From the NCBI RefSeq assembly GCF_022370755.2, contig NZ_CP092364.2, positions 2,790,001-2,854,000 of the forward strand: DNA of 64,000 nt, read 5' to 3'. Each line of letters begins with the position of its first letter. The first letter of the stretch is position 1. Source of the stretch: Mycolicibacterium goodii. GTDB lineage: Bacteria > Actinomycetota > Actinomycetes > Mycobacteriales > Mycobacteriaceae. The translations under genes and the position numbers were made by a program. The notes under the pieces are model-generated. The model was not told the origin of the DNA. It did not search any database and worked only from the letters and a program-made list of their open reading frames with translations. Positions 23,490 through 31,740 of the stretch are shown in pieces.

Positions 23490-23561
23490 GTGGCCGATCG
23501 GTGCGACCTGGCTCGTATCACCCAGGCGCTGGTGAAGAAGTTCCCGGGCGCCACCGACTGA
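23490..23561 (+). pseudogene. Possible short coding remnant
   Basis: A 23-codon frame from GTG 23490 to TGA 23561 reads VADRCDLARITQALVKKFPG plus three residues. Its composition looks like the end of a normal protein rather than random sequence, but there is no ribosome-binding site and no family I can name. It lies between the GAP gene and the convergent HxlR gene. May be a degraded gene end or chance. Confidence 0.2.
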
Positions 23562-23568
23562 GCCGGCC

Positions 23569-24039
23569 TCAGCCGCGGTCGACCCGGATCACGAGTTCCT
23601 CGGGGGGCACCAGATGCCCGTCGTCGCACCGGACCTCGACGGTCGCGTACGCACCGCAGCCATCATGCGCGAGGCGCAGCGGCGAATCGTTCGGGACGTG
23701 CCTGCGCCCCCACTCGAACAGCGCCCAAACGACGGGCATGAAATCCCGGCCCGCCTCGGTCAGCACGTACTCGTCGCGGACCCGCTGACCGGGCTCCCGA
23801 TAGGGACGACGCTCCAGCAGGCCGGCCTCGACGAGGTCGGACAGCCGGGACGAGGCCGCGGCCTTGGTGACGCCGACCCGGCGCCAGAAATCCTCGAACC
23901 GCGTGGTGCCGTAGTAGGCCTCACGCATGATCAGCATCGCGGACTTGGTGCCTACGAGGCCCATCGCCTTCTCGATCGGGCACCGCCCCACCGCCGACCA
24001 GGCCTCACGATCGGCGAGCGCACCCTGCAGCATTCCCAC
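23569..24039 (-). CDS. HxlR family transcriptional regulator
   Basis: A 156-residue winged-helix regulator. The HxlR signature is clear: CPIEKAMGLVGTKSAMLIMR (about 20-39), FEDFWRRVGVTKAAASSRL (about 48-66), LVEAGLLERRPYREPGQR, DEYVLTEAGRDFMPV. A C-terminal extension of about 35 residues contains CGAYATVEVRCDDGH, a Cys pair that may bind a metal or sense redox (inference). Starts at GTG 24039; ATG 24033 is an alternative. Divergent from the thiolase gene with a 95-bp shared region, so it probably controls that gene and itself. Confidence 0.9.
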   Translation of the reverse strand: MGMLQGALADREAWSAVGRCPIEKAMGLVGTKSAMLIMREAYYGTTRFEDFWRRVGVTKAAASSRLSDLVEAGLLERRPYREPGQRVRDEYVLTEAGRDFMPVVWALFEWGRRHVPNDSPLRLAHDGCGAYATVEVRCDDGHLVPPEELVIRVDRG

Positions 24040-24072
24040 GGAATCGATCCCATCCCTGAGTTGTTACAACTA

Positions 24073-24095
24073 TACCCAGGTGGTATATCTGGGTA
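24073..24095. promoter_or_regulatory. Inverted repeat in the HxlR/thiolase divergent region
   Basis: TACCCAG (24073-24079) and CTGGGTA (24089-24095) form perfect 7-bp arms around an AT-rich 9-base centre. The stretch 24061-24115 is unusually AT-rich for this genome. Position midway between the two starts makes it the likely HxlR operator. Confidence 0.55.
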
Positions 24096-24134
24096 CAGAT
24101 AAGAATACTCAGCGGGAGCTTGAGGAGGGCAATG

Positions 24135-25319
24135 ATGTCCGGATTTGCCGGCCGCGACGCGGTCATCGTGGGCGCCGTACGTACCCCGATCGGAAAAGGC
24201 AAGACCAGCGGTGCACTACACGGCGCGCTGCCGGCAGATCTGCTGGCCCACAGCCTCCGTGAACTGATCGCACGGACCGGCGTCGAACCGGCGCAGGTCG
24301 ACGACGTGATCGCCGGTGCCGTCACTCAGGTCGGCGACCAAGCCGTCAACATCGCCCGCAATGCACTGCTCGGTGCCGGCTTCCCCGAATCGGTGCCCGG
24401 CACCACCGTGGACCGACAGTGCGGCAGCAGCCAGCAGGCGATCAGCTTCGCCGCGCAGGGCGTGCTGGCCGGGGCCTACGACATCGTCATCGCCGCAGGC
24501 GTCGAGTCGATGTCCCGGGTACCGATGGGCAGTTCGGTACTGCCCGGCAGCAATCCGTTCGGCGTCGCCTTCGCCGAGCGCTACTCGGAAGGTCTTGTGC
24601 CGCAAGGTATCAGTGCCGAGTTGATCGCCGCCAAGTGGAACTTCTCGCGCGCTCAGCTCGACGAGTACTCCGCAGGCAGCCACGAGAAGGCCGCACGCGC
24701 CACAAAAGAGGGGCTGTTCGAGGCCGAGCTCGCTCCGATCGCCGGGTTGTCGACCGACGAGATCATCCGTCCCGGCACCACCGTCGAGACGCTGGCCGGT
24801 CTGAAGCCCGCCTTCTACCACGAGTCCTACGCGGCCCGGTTCCCGCAGATCAACTGGGAGATCACGCCAGGCAACTCGTCGCCGCTGTCCGACGGCAGTG
24901 CCGCGGTGATGATCACCAGCGGTGAGACGGCGAAACGGCTCGGCCTCAAGCCCCTGGCCCGCATCCACACCACCGCCGTGGTGGGCTCGGATCCGCTCTA
25001 CATGCTCACCGGCGTCATCCCCGCCACCGAAAAGGTGCTGCGCCGGGCGGGTTTGACGCTGGCCGACATCGATCTGTTCGAGGTGAACGAGGCCTTCGCT
25101 CCGGTGGTGCTGGCCTGGGCGGCCGATACGGGTGCCGATCTGGCCAAGACCAACGTCAACGGCGGGGCGATCGCCATCGGCCACCCGCTCGGTGCCAGCG
25201 GCGCGCGCATCATGACCACACTGGTCAATGCCCTCCAGCAGCGGGGTGCACGCTACGGGCTGCAGACCATGTGTGAAGGCGGCGGCATGGCCAACGCCAC
25301 CATCATCGAGCGCCTCTGA
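24135..25319 (+). CDS. Acetyl-CoA C-acyltransferase (thiolase)
   Basis: A 394-residue thiolase catalysing CoA-dependent cleavage of 3-ketoacyl-CoA or Claisen condensation. Nucleophilic Cys96 in DRQCGSSQQA, His in AIGHPLGASGAR, and the second Cys in MCEGGGMANA are all present, as are NEAFAP and GGAIAIGHP. Length is normal. Two ATG codons follow AGGAGG (24123-24128); 24135 has the better 6-base spacing. Upstream inverted repeat suggests control by the divergent HxlR protein. Followed by a 16-bp perfect hairpin, so probably monocistronic. Confidence 0.92.
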   Translation: MSGFAGRDAVIVGAVRTPIGKGKTSGALHGALPADLLAHSLRELIARTGVEPAQVDDVIAGAVTQVGDQAVNIARNALLGAGFPESVPGTTVDRQCGSSQQAISFAAQGVLAGAYDIVIAAGVESMSRVPMGSSVLPGSNPFGVAFAERYSEGLVPQGISAELIAAKWNFSRAQLDEYSAGSHEKAARATKEGLFEAELAPIAGLSTDEIIRPGTTVETLAGLKPAFYHESYAARFPQINWEITPGNSSPLSDGSAAVMITSGETAKRLGLKPLARIHTTAVVGSDPLYMLTGVIPATEKVLRRAGLTLADIDLFEVNEAFAPVVLAWAADTGADLAKTNVNGGAIAIGHPLGASGARIMTTLVNALQQRGARYGLQTMCEGGGMANATIIERL

Positions 25320-25347
25320 CCACTCCGCCGAACGAGCCTGCCCGTAC

Positions 25348-25393
25348 GGCACTCAGGGTCGTGCCACCCGTGATCCACACGACCCTGAGTGCC
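25348..25393 (+). terminator. Perfect 16-bp hairpin after the thiolase gene
   Basis: GGCACTCAGGGTCGTG (25348-25363) pairs perfectly with 25378-25393 across a 14-base loop. It starts 28 bases after the thiolase stop and ends 34 bases before the NmrA-type start. Likely a terminator; a role as operator for the next gene is possible. Confidence 0.65.
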
Positions 25394-25427
25394 ACCCTTT
25401 GGGCCGAAACACCACAGAGAGACGACG

Positions 25428-26291
25428 ATGACACGAGTTCTCGTGACCACCGCCAACGGCGACACCGGCCGCCCGATGGTCGAATACCTCCTCCAGGACG
25501 GATTCGACGTGAGGGCCATGGTCCGACGGGATGACATTCGCGCGCAACAGCTTCGGCGCGAAGGCGCTGAGGTCGTCGTCGGCGACGCGCTCACCCTCCG
25601 CGACGTGCGGGCGGCACTCGACGGTGTACACCGCGCCTACTTCAACTTCCCGGTCGGCGAGGGCCTCGTCGAAGCGGCGGTGATGTTCGCCCAGGCCGCC
25701 AAGGAAAACGGCGTGGAACTCGTCGTCAACATGTCGCACATCCAGTCGCGGCCGGTGGCCCGAAGCAAGGCGACCCAGAATCACTGGCTCTCCGAGCAGG
25801 TTTTCGCATGGTCGGGTGTGCCGACCACCAATCTGCGGGTCACGTTCTTCATGGAATGGGTGACCTACATCGCCGGCCTGATCCGGCACGGCCGCTACGT
25901 ACTGCCGTTCGACGCCGACAGTCGCTTCGCCCCCATCGCCGGGCGTGACATCGCGCAGACCGCCGCCGCGATTTTGGCTGCTCCCGATCGGCATGCGGGA
26001 CACACCTACACGCTGACCGGCCCGACGGAGTTCAGCCACGCCGAACTGGCGGCCGAGGTCGGCCGCGTGCTCGGCAAGGACCTGCCGTACGAGCAGACCA
26101 CAGTGCCGACTTTCCTCGAACTTCTCGGAATCCCGGACGACACCGCGAAACTCGTCCATTTCGAGGCCGTGACGGTCGATCAGCGTGAGGGCCGCCTGGC
26201 AGGCGTCACCGACACGGCGCCGACGCTGATCGGGCGGCCACTGCGCACGGTCGAGGACTTCCTCGGCGAGAACCGCGCACTCTTCGCCTGA
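25428..26291 (+). CDS. NmrA-like NAD(P)-binding protein
   Basis: A 287-residue atypical SDR. N-terminal Rossmann segment VLVTTANGDTGRPMVEYLL, then EVVVGDALTLRDVRAALDGV as in NmrA/HSCARG and quinone reductase QorB-like proteins. No YxxxK catalytic pair is evident: VVNMSHIQSRPVARSKATQ lies where Ser/Tyr/Lys would be. It may act as an NADPH sensor or as a reductase. It is a single gene between two hairpins; ribosome-binding site weak. Confidence 0.8.
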   Translation: MTRVLVTTANGDTGRPMVEYLLQDGFDVRAMVRRDDIRAQQLRREGAEVVVGDALTLRDVRAALDGVHRAYFNFPVGEGLVEAAVMFAQAAKENGVELVVNMSHIQSRPVARSKATQNHWLSEQVFAWSGVPTTNLRVTFFMEWVTYIAGLIRHGRYVLPFDADSRFAPIAGRDIAQTAAAILAAPDRHAGHTYTLTGPTEFSHAELAAEVGRVLGKDLPYEQTTVPTFLELLGIPDDTAKLVHFEAVTVDQREGRLAGVTDTAPTLIGRPLRTVEDFLGENRALFA

Positions 26292-26298
26292 TTTCCGG

Positions 26299-26355
26299 CG
26301 AAACCGCATTCCAGCAGGCCTCTACTCGCACTTTGCCTGCTGGAATGCGGTTTCG
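26299..26355. terminator. Perfect 21-bp bidirectional terminator
   Basis: 26299-26319 pairs perfectly with 26335-26355 (core CGAAACCGCATTCCAGCAGG), with a 15-base loop. It lies exactly between the convergent NmrA-type gene (ends 26291) and the BVMO gene (ends 26363). Confidence 0.85.
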
Positions 26356-26362
26356 GTCAGGA

Positions 26363-28006
26363 TTACCCGACGACGTCGCCGACGAGAGCACCCGCCAGGA
26401 ACGACGCATAGCCGCTCTCCTCGACCTCGCGGCAGTACCGCTGATACACCTGCCCGCCGCCCATGTACACCAGGAACGCCTCGGGCTTGCCTGGCACGTT
26501 CTCGCCGAGGAACCACGCCTTGGCCTTCTTGCCCTCGGTGTACATCACGGTGGCCTTGCCCGCCCGCTCGGTCTCCTCGGCCCACCATTCCTCGGCTTCC
26601 TGCGTAGCCTCCAAGCGGTCCACCCCGTTCTCCTCGGCCCAGCGCAGCGCGCGCTGCAACCACTGCGCACCCAGCTGGATCGGGACCACCAGGTTCGAGT
26701 ACGGCGTCTGCGGTCCGAGGGACATGAAGAAGTTCGGGAAACCGTGCACCCCGATGCCCAGGTTCGACCGCAGCCCGTCGCGGGACCACCTGTCGCGCAA
26801 CGTCATCCCGTCCCGGCCGACGATGTCGATGAAGGTCAGCGTGCCGGTCATGGCGTCGAATCCGGTCGCGAAGATCAGCACATCGAGTTCGTACTCACGC
26901 TCCCCCACCTTGACACCGCGCGGTGTGATCTCCGTTATAGGCTCCGACGCCACGTCGACGAGGTGGACGTGATCCAGGTTGAACGCGTCGTAGTAACCGT
27001 GGCCGGTGGGCACACGCTTGCCGTTGAAGGAGTAGTTCTTCGGGCACAGCAGCTCGGCGGTGGCAGGATCCTCGACGATCTCGCGGATCTTGGACCGGAT
27101 GAACTCCGACGCGAGCTCGCTGGCCCGGTGATCGGTGGCCAGATCGTTGAAACACTCGTTGGCGAAATGGAATCCGCCCTCATTCCACTTGGCTTCGAAG
27201 ATGCGGCGCCGCTCGTCGTCGTCGACCTCCAGCGCGCTGAACTGTGCGGGTTCCATCGCGACCCCGAACGGATGGTTGGCCGCCTTCTCGAACACCGCGT
27301 CGTAGTTCTCCCGCAGCCACTGCATCTGCTCAGGGGTCACCGGATCGTTCGTGGTCTCGACGACGAAGTTCGGGGTGCGTTGGAACACCACGAGTTCGGC
27401 GACCTCCGGCGCGATCGCCGGCACCACCTGGATGCCCGACGCACCGAGTCCGACAAGACCTACCCGCCTGCCGGACAGGTCGACGCCGTCGCGCGGCCAG
27501 TGGGCGGTGTGGTACCGCATGCCGGCGAACGTCTCGATGCCCGGGATGTCCGGATAGATCGCCTGCGACAGCACACCCATACCGCTGATGAGGTACTTCG
27601 TGGTCAACTGCGCACCGCCGGTAGTGGTGACAACCCAACGGTTGGTGGGCTCGTCGTAGCGCGCCGATTCGACACGGACACCGAGCCGGATGTCGCGACG
27701 CAGATCCAGACGGTCGGCCACGAAGTTGAGGTACTCCAGCACCTCCGCGCCCGCGGGGTAGCGCTGTGTCCAGTTCCATTCCTCGCGAACTTCTTTCGAG
27801 AATGAAAACGAGTAATAGCTGTATTCGCTGTCGGTGCGCACGCCGGGATAGCGGTTGGTCCACCAGGTTCCGCCGATACCGTCCTGGGCGTCGAGCACCA
27901 CGGTGCGCAGGCCGATCTCGCGCAGGTGGTGCAGGATCGCCAGGCCGGAGAATCCGGCGCCGATCACGATCGCGTCGAAGGTGTCGGGTTCGTGGGTGTT
28001 GGTCAT
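26363..28006 (-). CDS. Flavin-containing Baeyer-Villiger-type monooxygenase
   Basis: A 547-residue FAD- and NADPH-dependent monooxygenase that inserts oxygen next to a ketone. FAD motif IGAGFSGLAILHHL near the N terminus, NADPH motif GLGASGIQVV (about 190), and between them the class I BVMO fingerprint FAGMRYHTAHWP. A conserved ATGFDAMTGTL segment is present. Size fits cyclohexanone/phenylacetone monooxygenases. GGAG precedes two consecutive ATG codons; I use the second. The esterase gene ends 15 bases upstream in the same orientation, a classic ketone-to-ester-to-acid pair. Confidence 0.9.
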   Translation of the reverse strand: MTNTHEPDTFDAIVIGAGFSGLAILHHLREIGLRTVVLDAQDGIGGTWWTNRYPGVRTDSEYSYYSFSFSKEVREEWNWTQRYPAGAEVLEYLNFVADRLDLRRDIRLGVRVESARYDEPTNRWVVTTTGGAQLTTKYLISGMGVLSQAIYPDIPGIETFAGMRYHTAHWPRDGVDLSGRRVGLVGLGASGIQVVPAIAPEVAELVVFQRTPNFVVETTNDPVTPEQMQWLRENYDAVFEKAANHPFGVAMEPAQFSALEVDDDERRRIFEAKWNEGGFHFANECFNDLATDHRASELASEFIRSKIREIVEDPATAELLCPKNYSFNGKRVPTGHGYYDAFNLDHVHLVDVASEPITEITPRGVKVGEREYELDVLIFATGFDAMTGTLTFIDIVGRDGMTLRDRWSRDGLRSNLGIGVHGFPNFFMSLGPQTPYSNLVVPIQLGAQWLQRALRWAEENGVDRLEATQEAEEWWAEETERAGKATVMYTEGKKAKAWFLGENVPGKPEAFLVYMGGGQVYQRYCREVEESGYASFLAGALVGDVVG

Positions 28007-28021
28007 CATGACTCCTTCGGG

Positions 28022-28939
28022 TCAGACGGCGACGGGTCTGGTGGCTCGATACCAGGCCGCCATGGCCGCGATGGCCGTGTCGGCCTCGGGCAGCACACCG
28101 GCTTGCAGCGGGAAGACGTGCTGCTGACCGGATGCCACGTCGAGCGTGACGTCGACGCCTGCGGCGCGGGCCTTCTCGTCGAGTCTGGTGGCGTCGGCGT
28201 ACAGCGATTCGGTGTCCGACACCGTGATGTACAGCCGAGGGAAACCGGTGAAGTCGGCGTACAGCGGGTTCACCAGCGGGTCGGTCGGCGACGCTCCCCC
28301 CGACAGGTAGCGGTCGATGTTGCCCTGCAATCCCTCTCTTGTGATGAGGAAGTCGGTCGCGTCGTTGGATTCGATGGTGCTGCCGGTGTTCTCCATGTCG
28401 AGCCACGGCGAGATCGTGATGACGCGACCGGGGACGGGGGAACCGTCGCGCAGCAGCCGCAGTGTGGTGGCGACGGCGATGCTCGCGCCCGCGCTGTCCC
28501 CGACGAACGTGATCCGGCTCGCGTCGATGCCGTCGGCGATCAGCGACCCGAAAACTGCTGTGGCATCGTCGATCTGGGCTGGGTACGGATGCTCGGGCGC
28601 CAGCCGGAAATCCGCGACGAACGCGTACGCGCCGAATGCACGGGCCAGGTGCCCGGCGAGTTTGCGGTGACTCGCCGAGGATCCGAGCGCGAACCCGCCG
28701 CCGTGCAACACCACCAGCATCTGCTGGGGGTCGGCGGCCAGCGGCTTGACGAGTATCCCTGGCACACCGCCCATCCGGGTCGACGCATAGGTGACGTCTT
28801 CCGGTTCGGCGGTCACCCGCTGCCAATCCTCGAACACCCAGCGCATCAGCCGCAGCGACATGTCGGGGTTGGCGACGAACTCCTCGGTCCACTCGGCGTA
28901 GATGCCGCCCAGCGGGTCATTGGGTTGGTTTATCGACAT
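28022..28939 (-). CDS. HSL-family alpha/beta hydrolase (esterase)
   Basis: A 305-residue carboxylesterase of the hormone-sensitive lipase family. Oxyanion motif LHGGGFALG (about 79-87), nucleophile in GDSAGAS (about 149-155), and catalytic Asp and His expected in SDTESLYAD and QQHVFPLQ. Start at ATG 28939 (MSINQPNDP). Cytoplasmic, no signal peptide. Being just upstream of the BVMO gene, it probably hydrolyses the ester or lactone that enzyme makes. Confidence 0.9.
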   Translation of the reverse strand: MSINQPNDPLGGIYAEWTEEFVANPDMSLRLMRWVFEDWQRVTAEPEDVTYASTRMGGVPGILVKPLAADPQQMLVVLHGGGFALGSSASHRKLAGHLARAFGAYAFVADFRLAPEHPYPAQIDDATAVFGSLIADGIDASRITFVGDSAGASIAVATTLRLLRDGSPVPGRVITISPWLDMENTGSTIESNDATDFLITREGLQGNIDRYLSGGASPTDPLVNPLYADFTGFPRLYITVSDTESLYADATRLDEKARAAGVDVTLDVASGQQHVFPLQAGVLPEADTAIAAMAAWYRATRPVAV

Positions 28940-29085
28940 GGCCGAAGTGTGTGCCCGATCACCACCGGCGTCGATGCGGTGTCGCAAAATGACGCACCCG
29001 TGTGTCACTGTGACCCACTGCCCCGGGCGGGGCCGGTCAATCCCGTTGCCTTGACCCGGATGTCCACCACAGAAAGGCAGTGGAG

Positions 29086-29817
29086 ATGAATCGGTTGGAC
29101 GGCAAGGTCGCCATCGTCACCGGGACATGCCGCGGTATCGGCCATGCGATCGCCGACGCTCTTGCGCGCGAAGGCGCCATCACGGTTGCGACCGGGCGGT
29201 CGAAGACCGACGAAGCACTCGGCCCCCGCTCGGCCGCCGTGGTGTACCGCCAACTCGACGTAACCTCCGAGGAGGATTGGGATTCGGTGGTCGCCGAGAC
29301 CGTGAAGCAGCACGGCCGCATCGACGTGCTGGTGAACAACGCGGGCATCATCGCCTACCAGGGGTTGCACGAACTCACCGTGGCAGAGTGGAATCGCGTG
29401 ATCGCCACCAATCAGACCGGCACCTGGCTCGGGATGCGTGCGGTGATCCCGCACATGGTGGCCCAGCGCGGCGGTTCCATCATCAACATCTCATCGATCT
29501 GGGGTTCGGCCGCGGTGGCCGGCGCGCACGCCTACCACGCCACCAAGGGTGCGGTGCGCAACATGTCGAAGAGCGCGGCGATCAGCCACGCCAAGGACAA
29601 TGTGCGGGTCAACTCCGTGCACCCCGGGTTCATCCGCACACCGTTGACCGATGCACAGGAGCCCGCCATCAACGACTACGTCGTGAGCCAGACCCCCATG
29701 GGCCGGGCGGGCACCCCCGACGAGATCGCCAACGGTGTGGTGTTCCTGGCCTCCGACGAGGCCAGTTTCGTGACGGGTTCGGAACTGGTGATCGACGGCG
29801 GGTACCTGGCCCAGTGA
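29086..29817 (+). CDS. Classical SDR alcohol dehydrogenase
   Basis: A 243-residue NAD(P)-dependent short-chain dehydrogenase. TGxxxGIG motif as TGTCRGIG (about 13-20), NNAG, catalytic Ser in ISSIWGS, Tyr-Lys in YHATK, and PG at HPGFIRTP. Family similarity is to cyclopentanol/cyclohexanol and 3-alpha-hydroxysteroid dehydrogenases. ATG 29086 chosen; a GTG two codons earlier is possible. It is divergent from the esterase-BVMO pair (146 bases between) and convergent with the activator gene. It could supply the ketone for the BVMO. Confidence 0.9.
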   Translation: MNRLDGKVAIVTGTCRGIGHAIADALAREGAITVATGRSKTDEALGPRSAAVVYRQLDVTSEEDWDSVVAETVKQHGRIDVLVNNAGIIAYQGLHELTVAEWNRVIATNQTGTWLGMRAVIPHMVAQRGGSIINISSIWGSAAVAGAHAYHATKGAVRNMSKSAAISHAKDNVRVNSVHPGFIRTPLTDAQEPAINDYVVSQTPMGRAGTPDEIANGVVFLASDEASFVTGSELVIDGGYLAQ

Positions 29818-29836
29818 CCGCGCACGGTCGGGGCCG

Positions 29837-31561
29837 TCAGCCCGAAAGGTGGTACGTCTTCATCTTGCGGTGAATGGTCGCCCGCGAGACGCCGAGCAGC
29901 TCGGCGGCTTTGGACCGGTTGCCGCCGGCCTCGTGCAGGGCCCGGCGGATCGCCTCGATCTCGGTGCGCTCCATCAGCGTCCAGGTGCGGCGGGTGCGCA
30001 GGGTGTCGGGCAGGTCGTCGACCTGCACGGTGCCGCGCTTGCCCGACGCGATCACGTGGTCGACGACGCCACGCAGTTCGACGAGGTTCTCCGACCATCC
30101 TGCGGCCTCAAGAGCCTGTCGCGCGGTATCGGAGAGGGACAGCCGTGTTCCGGGCACACGTTGGGCGACAAGAGAATTCCACAATACGCCGATGTCGGCG
30201 GCGCGTTCCCGCAGCGGCGGCACCCACACCATCGACACGCCTAGGCGGTTCGCGACCGATTCCGCATCGGACCGGTCGGCGGCCGTGAGCGTCAGCACCA
30301 TCGGGACCTTTCCCCGATGTGCGTCGATCAGCGCACGCACGGCCGCGAGCACGTGACGGTCGACGTGTTCGGCCCCGCGAATGATCACCGGGCCCGCGGC
30401 GACCGCATCGGCAAGGTGCTGCAACCAGACCTGATCGCCGACGATCTGGCGTTCGGCACCGTGCACCACCGTCGTCGCACCGCCCGGCGCGCCGGCAGCG
30501 AACGGCTTGCCCAGGGCCAGTGAGGTCTTGCCCACGCCCGGCTCCCCCGCCACCAGCACGACCTCGCGGTTGGCGATGTGCCTGCTGACATGGTGCGCGG
30601 CGGCGCGCCACGACTTCGACTGCCCCACCAACCCACCGGATACCGAAACAGCTTGGCTGGAACTCGATCTCGGTGCGGGGCGCAGCGCAGCAACCACGCC
30701 CGCCCCGTCGTCGAGCGCGGTGATGTCGATGGTGGTGGGGCCGACGGACAGTTCGGCGGTCAGCTGAGTCCCGCGCCGCAGGCCGGCGCACAGATGGTTG
30801 ATCAGATCGACATCGGTCTGGGTGAGTTCACCGGCCCGGCGGCTGCGCATCGTCAGCCCGTCCGGCCCGAAGGCGACGACAGGACCGGCGTGCCGGGCCG
30901 AGGATTCCAAGAACGCCGCGAGCATCGCCCGGGCACCGGGCTGCGCCACGTCGAGCACATGTTGTTCGAGTTGGGCGGCAACGGAATTCGTCAACGGCAC
31001 CAGTAGGCCACTGCGCTCGCTGAGCATCGTCGAGACGGTCACCACCGCGAGCAACTTGCCGGAGATCGGGTGCCACACCGGTGCGCCGGTGCACACCGCG
31101 GTGCGGTAGATGTCGGCGAAATGCTCGGCGCCTGCGATCTGCACGCTCTTGCCCGCCGCGATGACCGTCCCGACGCCGTTGGTCCCGACCGTGTCCTCGG
31201 CGAGCACGGCGCCTCGCACCGTGCCGAGTTTGTCGAGATGGCTCATGGCCGACGCGTCCTGCGACCAGCGCTGCAGGATGCGCCCCTGGGCGTCGGCGAG
31301 CAGCAGGCCCATCCCGGAACCGCCGAGATCCTCGGCCACCCGCGCCATGGGCGCCTGGAACATCTCCACCAGGTGGTTGTCGAGCAGATCCTCGTCGACC
31401 TGCGGCACGTCGCGGACGTTCGCCGGTGTGCCCAGCGCGGCCTTGGAGCGCACCCACGACTCCAGCAGGTCTGCCGGTACGGCGCGGCCCGGTTCGGACG
31501 CGGTCAGGAACTGCGCGCGGATGTCCTCCATGCGGGCCTCGTTGCGCCGTGTCGACACCAT
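29837..31561 (-). CDS. AcoR/MimR-like activator (GAF, degenerate AAA+, Fis HTH)
   Basis: A 574-residue regulator. N-terminal region with a GAF sensor domain (about 70-230, VGTNGVGTVIAAGKSVQIAG), then an AAA+ core with Walker A GEPGVGKTS but without the GAFTGA loop that touches sigma-54, and a C-terminal Fis-type HTH (GGNRSKAAELLGVSRATIHR). Mycobacteria lack sigma-54, and proteins of this type (for example MimR for propane monooxygenase) act with other holoenzymes. Divergent from the aldehyde dehydrogenase operon and flanking the BVMO genes, so it probably controls both. ATG 31561 or GTG 31558 is the start. Confidence 0.88.
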   Translation of the reverse strand: MVSTRRNEARMEDIRAQFLTASEPGRAVPADLLESWVRSKAALGTPANVRDVPQVDEDLLDNHLVEMFQAPMARVAEDLGGSGMGLLLADAQGRILQRWSQDASAMSHLDKLGTVRGAVLAEDTVGTNGVGTVIAAGKSVQIAGAEHFADIYRTAVCTGAPVWHPISGKLLAVVTVSTMLSERSGLLVPLTNSVAAQLEQHVLDVAQPGARAMLAAFLESSARHAGPVVAFGPDGLTMRSRRAGELTQTDVDLINHLCAGLRRGTQLTAELSVGPTTIDITALDDGAGVVAALRPAPRSSSSQAVSVSGGLVGQSKSWRAAAHHVSRHIANREVVLVAGEPGVGKTSLALGKPFAAGAPGGATTVVHGAERQIVGDQVWLQHLADAVAAGPVIIRGAEHVDRHVLAAVRALIDAHRGKVPMVLTLTAADRSDAESVANRLGVSMVWVPPLRERAADIGVLWNSLVAQRVPGTRLSLSDTARQALEAAGWSENLVELRGVVDHVIASGKRGTVQVDDLPDTLRTRRTWTLMERTEIEAIRRALHEAGGNRSKAAELLGVSRATIHRKMKTYHLSG

Positions 31562-31594
31562 CACTCCTTGCGTCACGCGAACTCCGTCGCTGAA

Positions 31595-31701
31595 CCGACA
31601 TGTCGGACGGCGTCGAGACTGCGTATGAGTGCGATCTGGATCACAGAGTTTACCGTAGTCAGCTCGGCGCCCACGGCCGGAACTGTCTCAAAAAGAGTCA
31701 G
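31595..31701. promoter_or_regulatory. Divergent control region with two candidate operators
   Basis: Between the activator and aldehyde dehydrogenase starts. CCGACATGTCGG (31595-31606) is a perfect 12-bp palindrome near the activator gene. CTGTCTC (31683-31689) and GAGTCAG (31695-31701) form arms with one mismatch around AAAAA, about 40 bases before the dehydrogenase ATG. Either could bind the Fis-type HTH. Confidence 0.45.
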
Positions 31702-31740
31702 TCGGGGCCGCCCCTGGCACTGCGCACTACCTTCGCCACC

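Noticed and set aside
24120..24134. TTG at 24120 as the thiolase start
   Set aside because: It lies upstream of the AGGAGG ribosome-binding site and would add residues foreign to thiolases; ATG 24135 fits better.
31710..31730. TGGCAC-containing stretch upstream of the aldehyde dehydrogenase, like a sigma-54 -24 element
   Set aside because: No proper -12 element at the right distance, mycobacteria have no sigma-54, and the adjacent activator lacks the sigma-54 contact loop.
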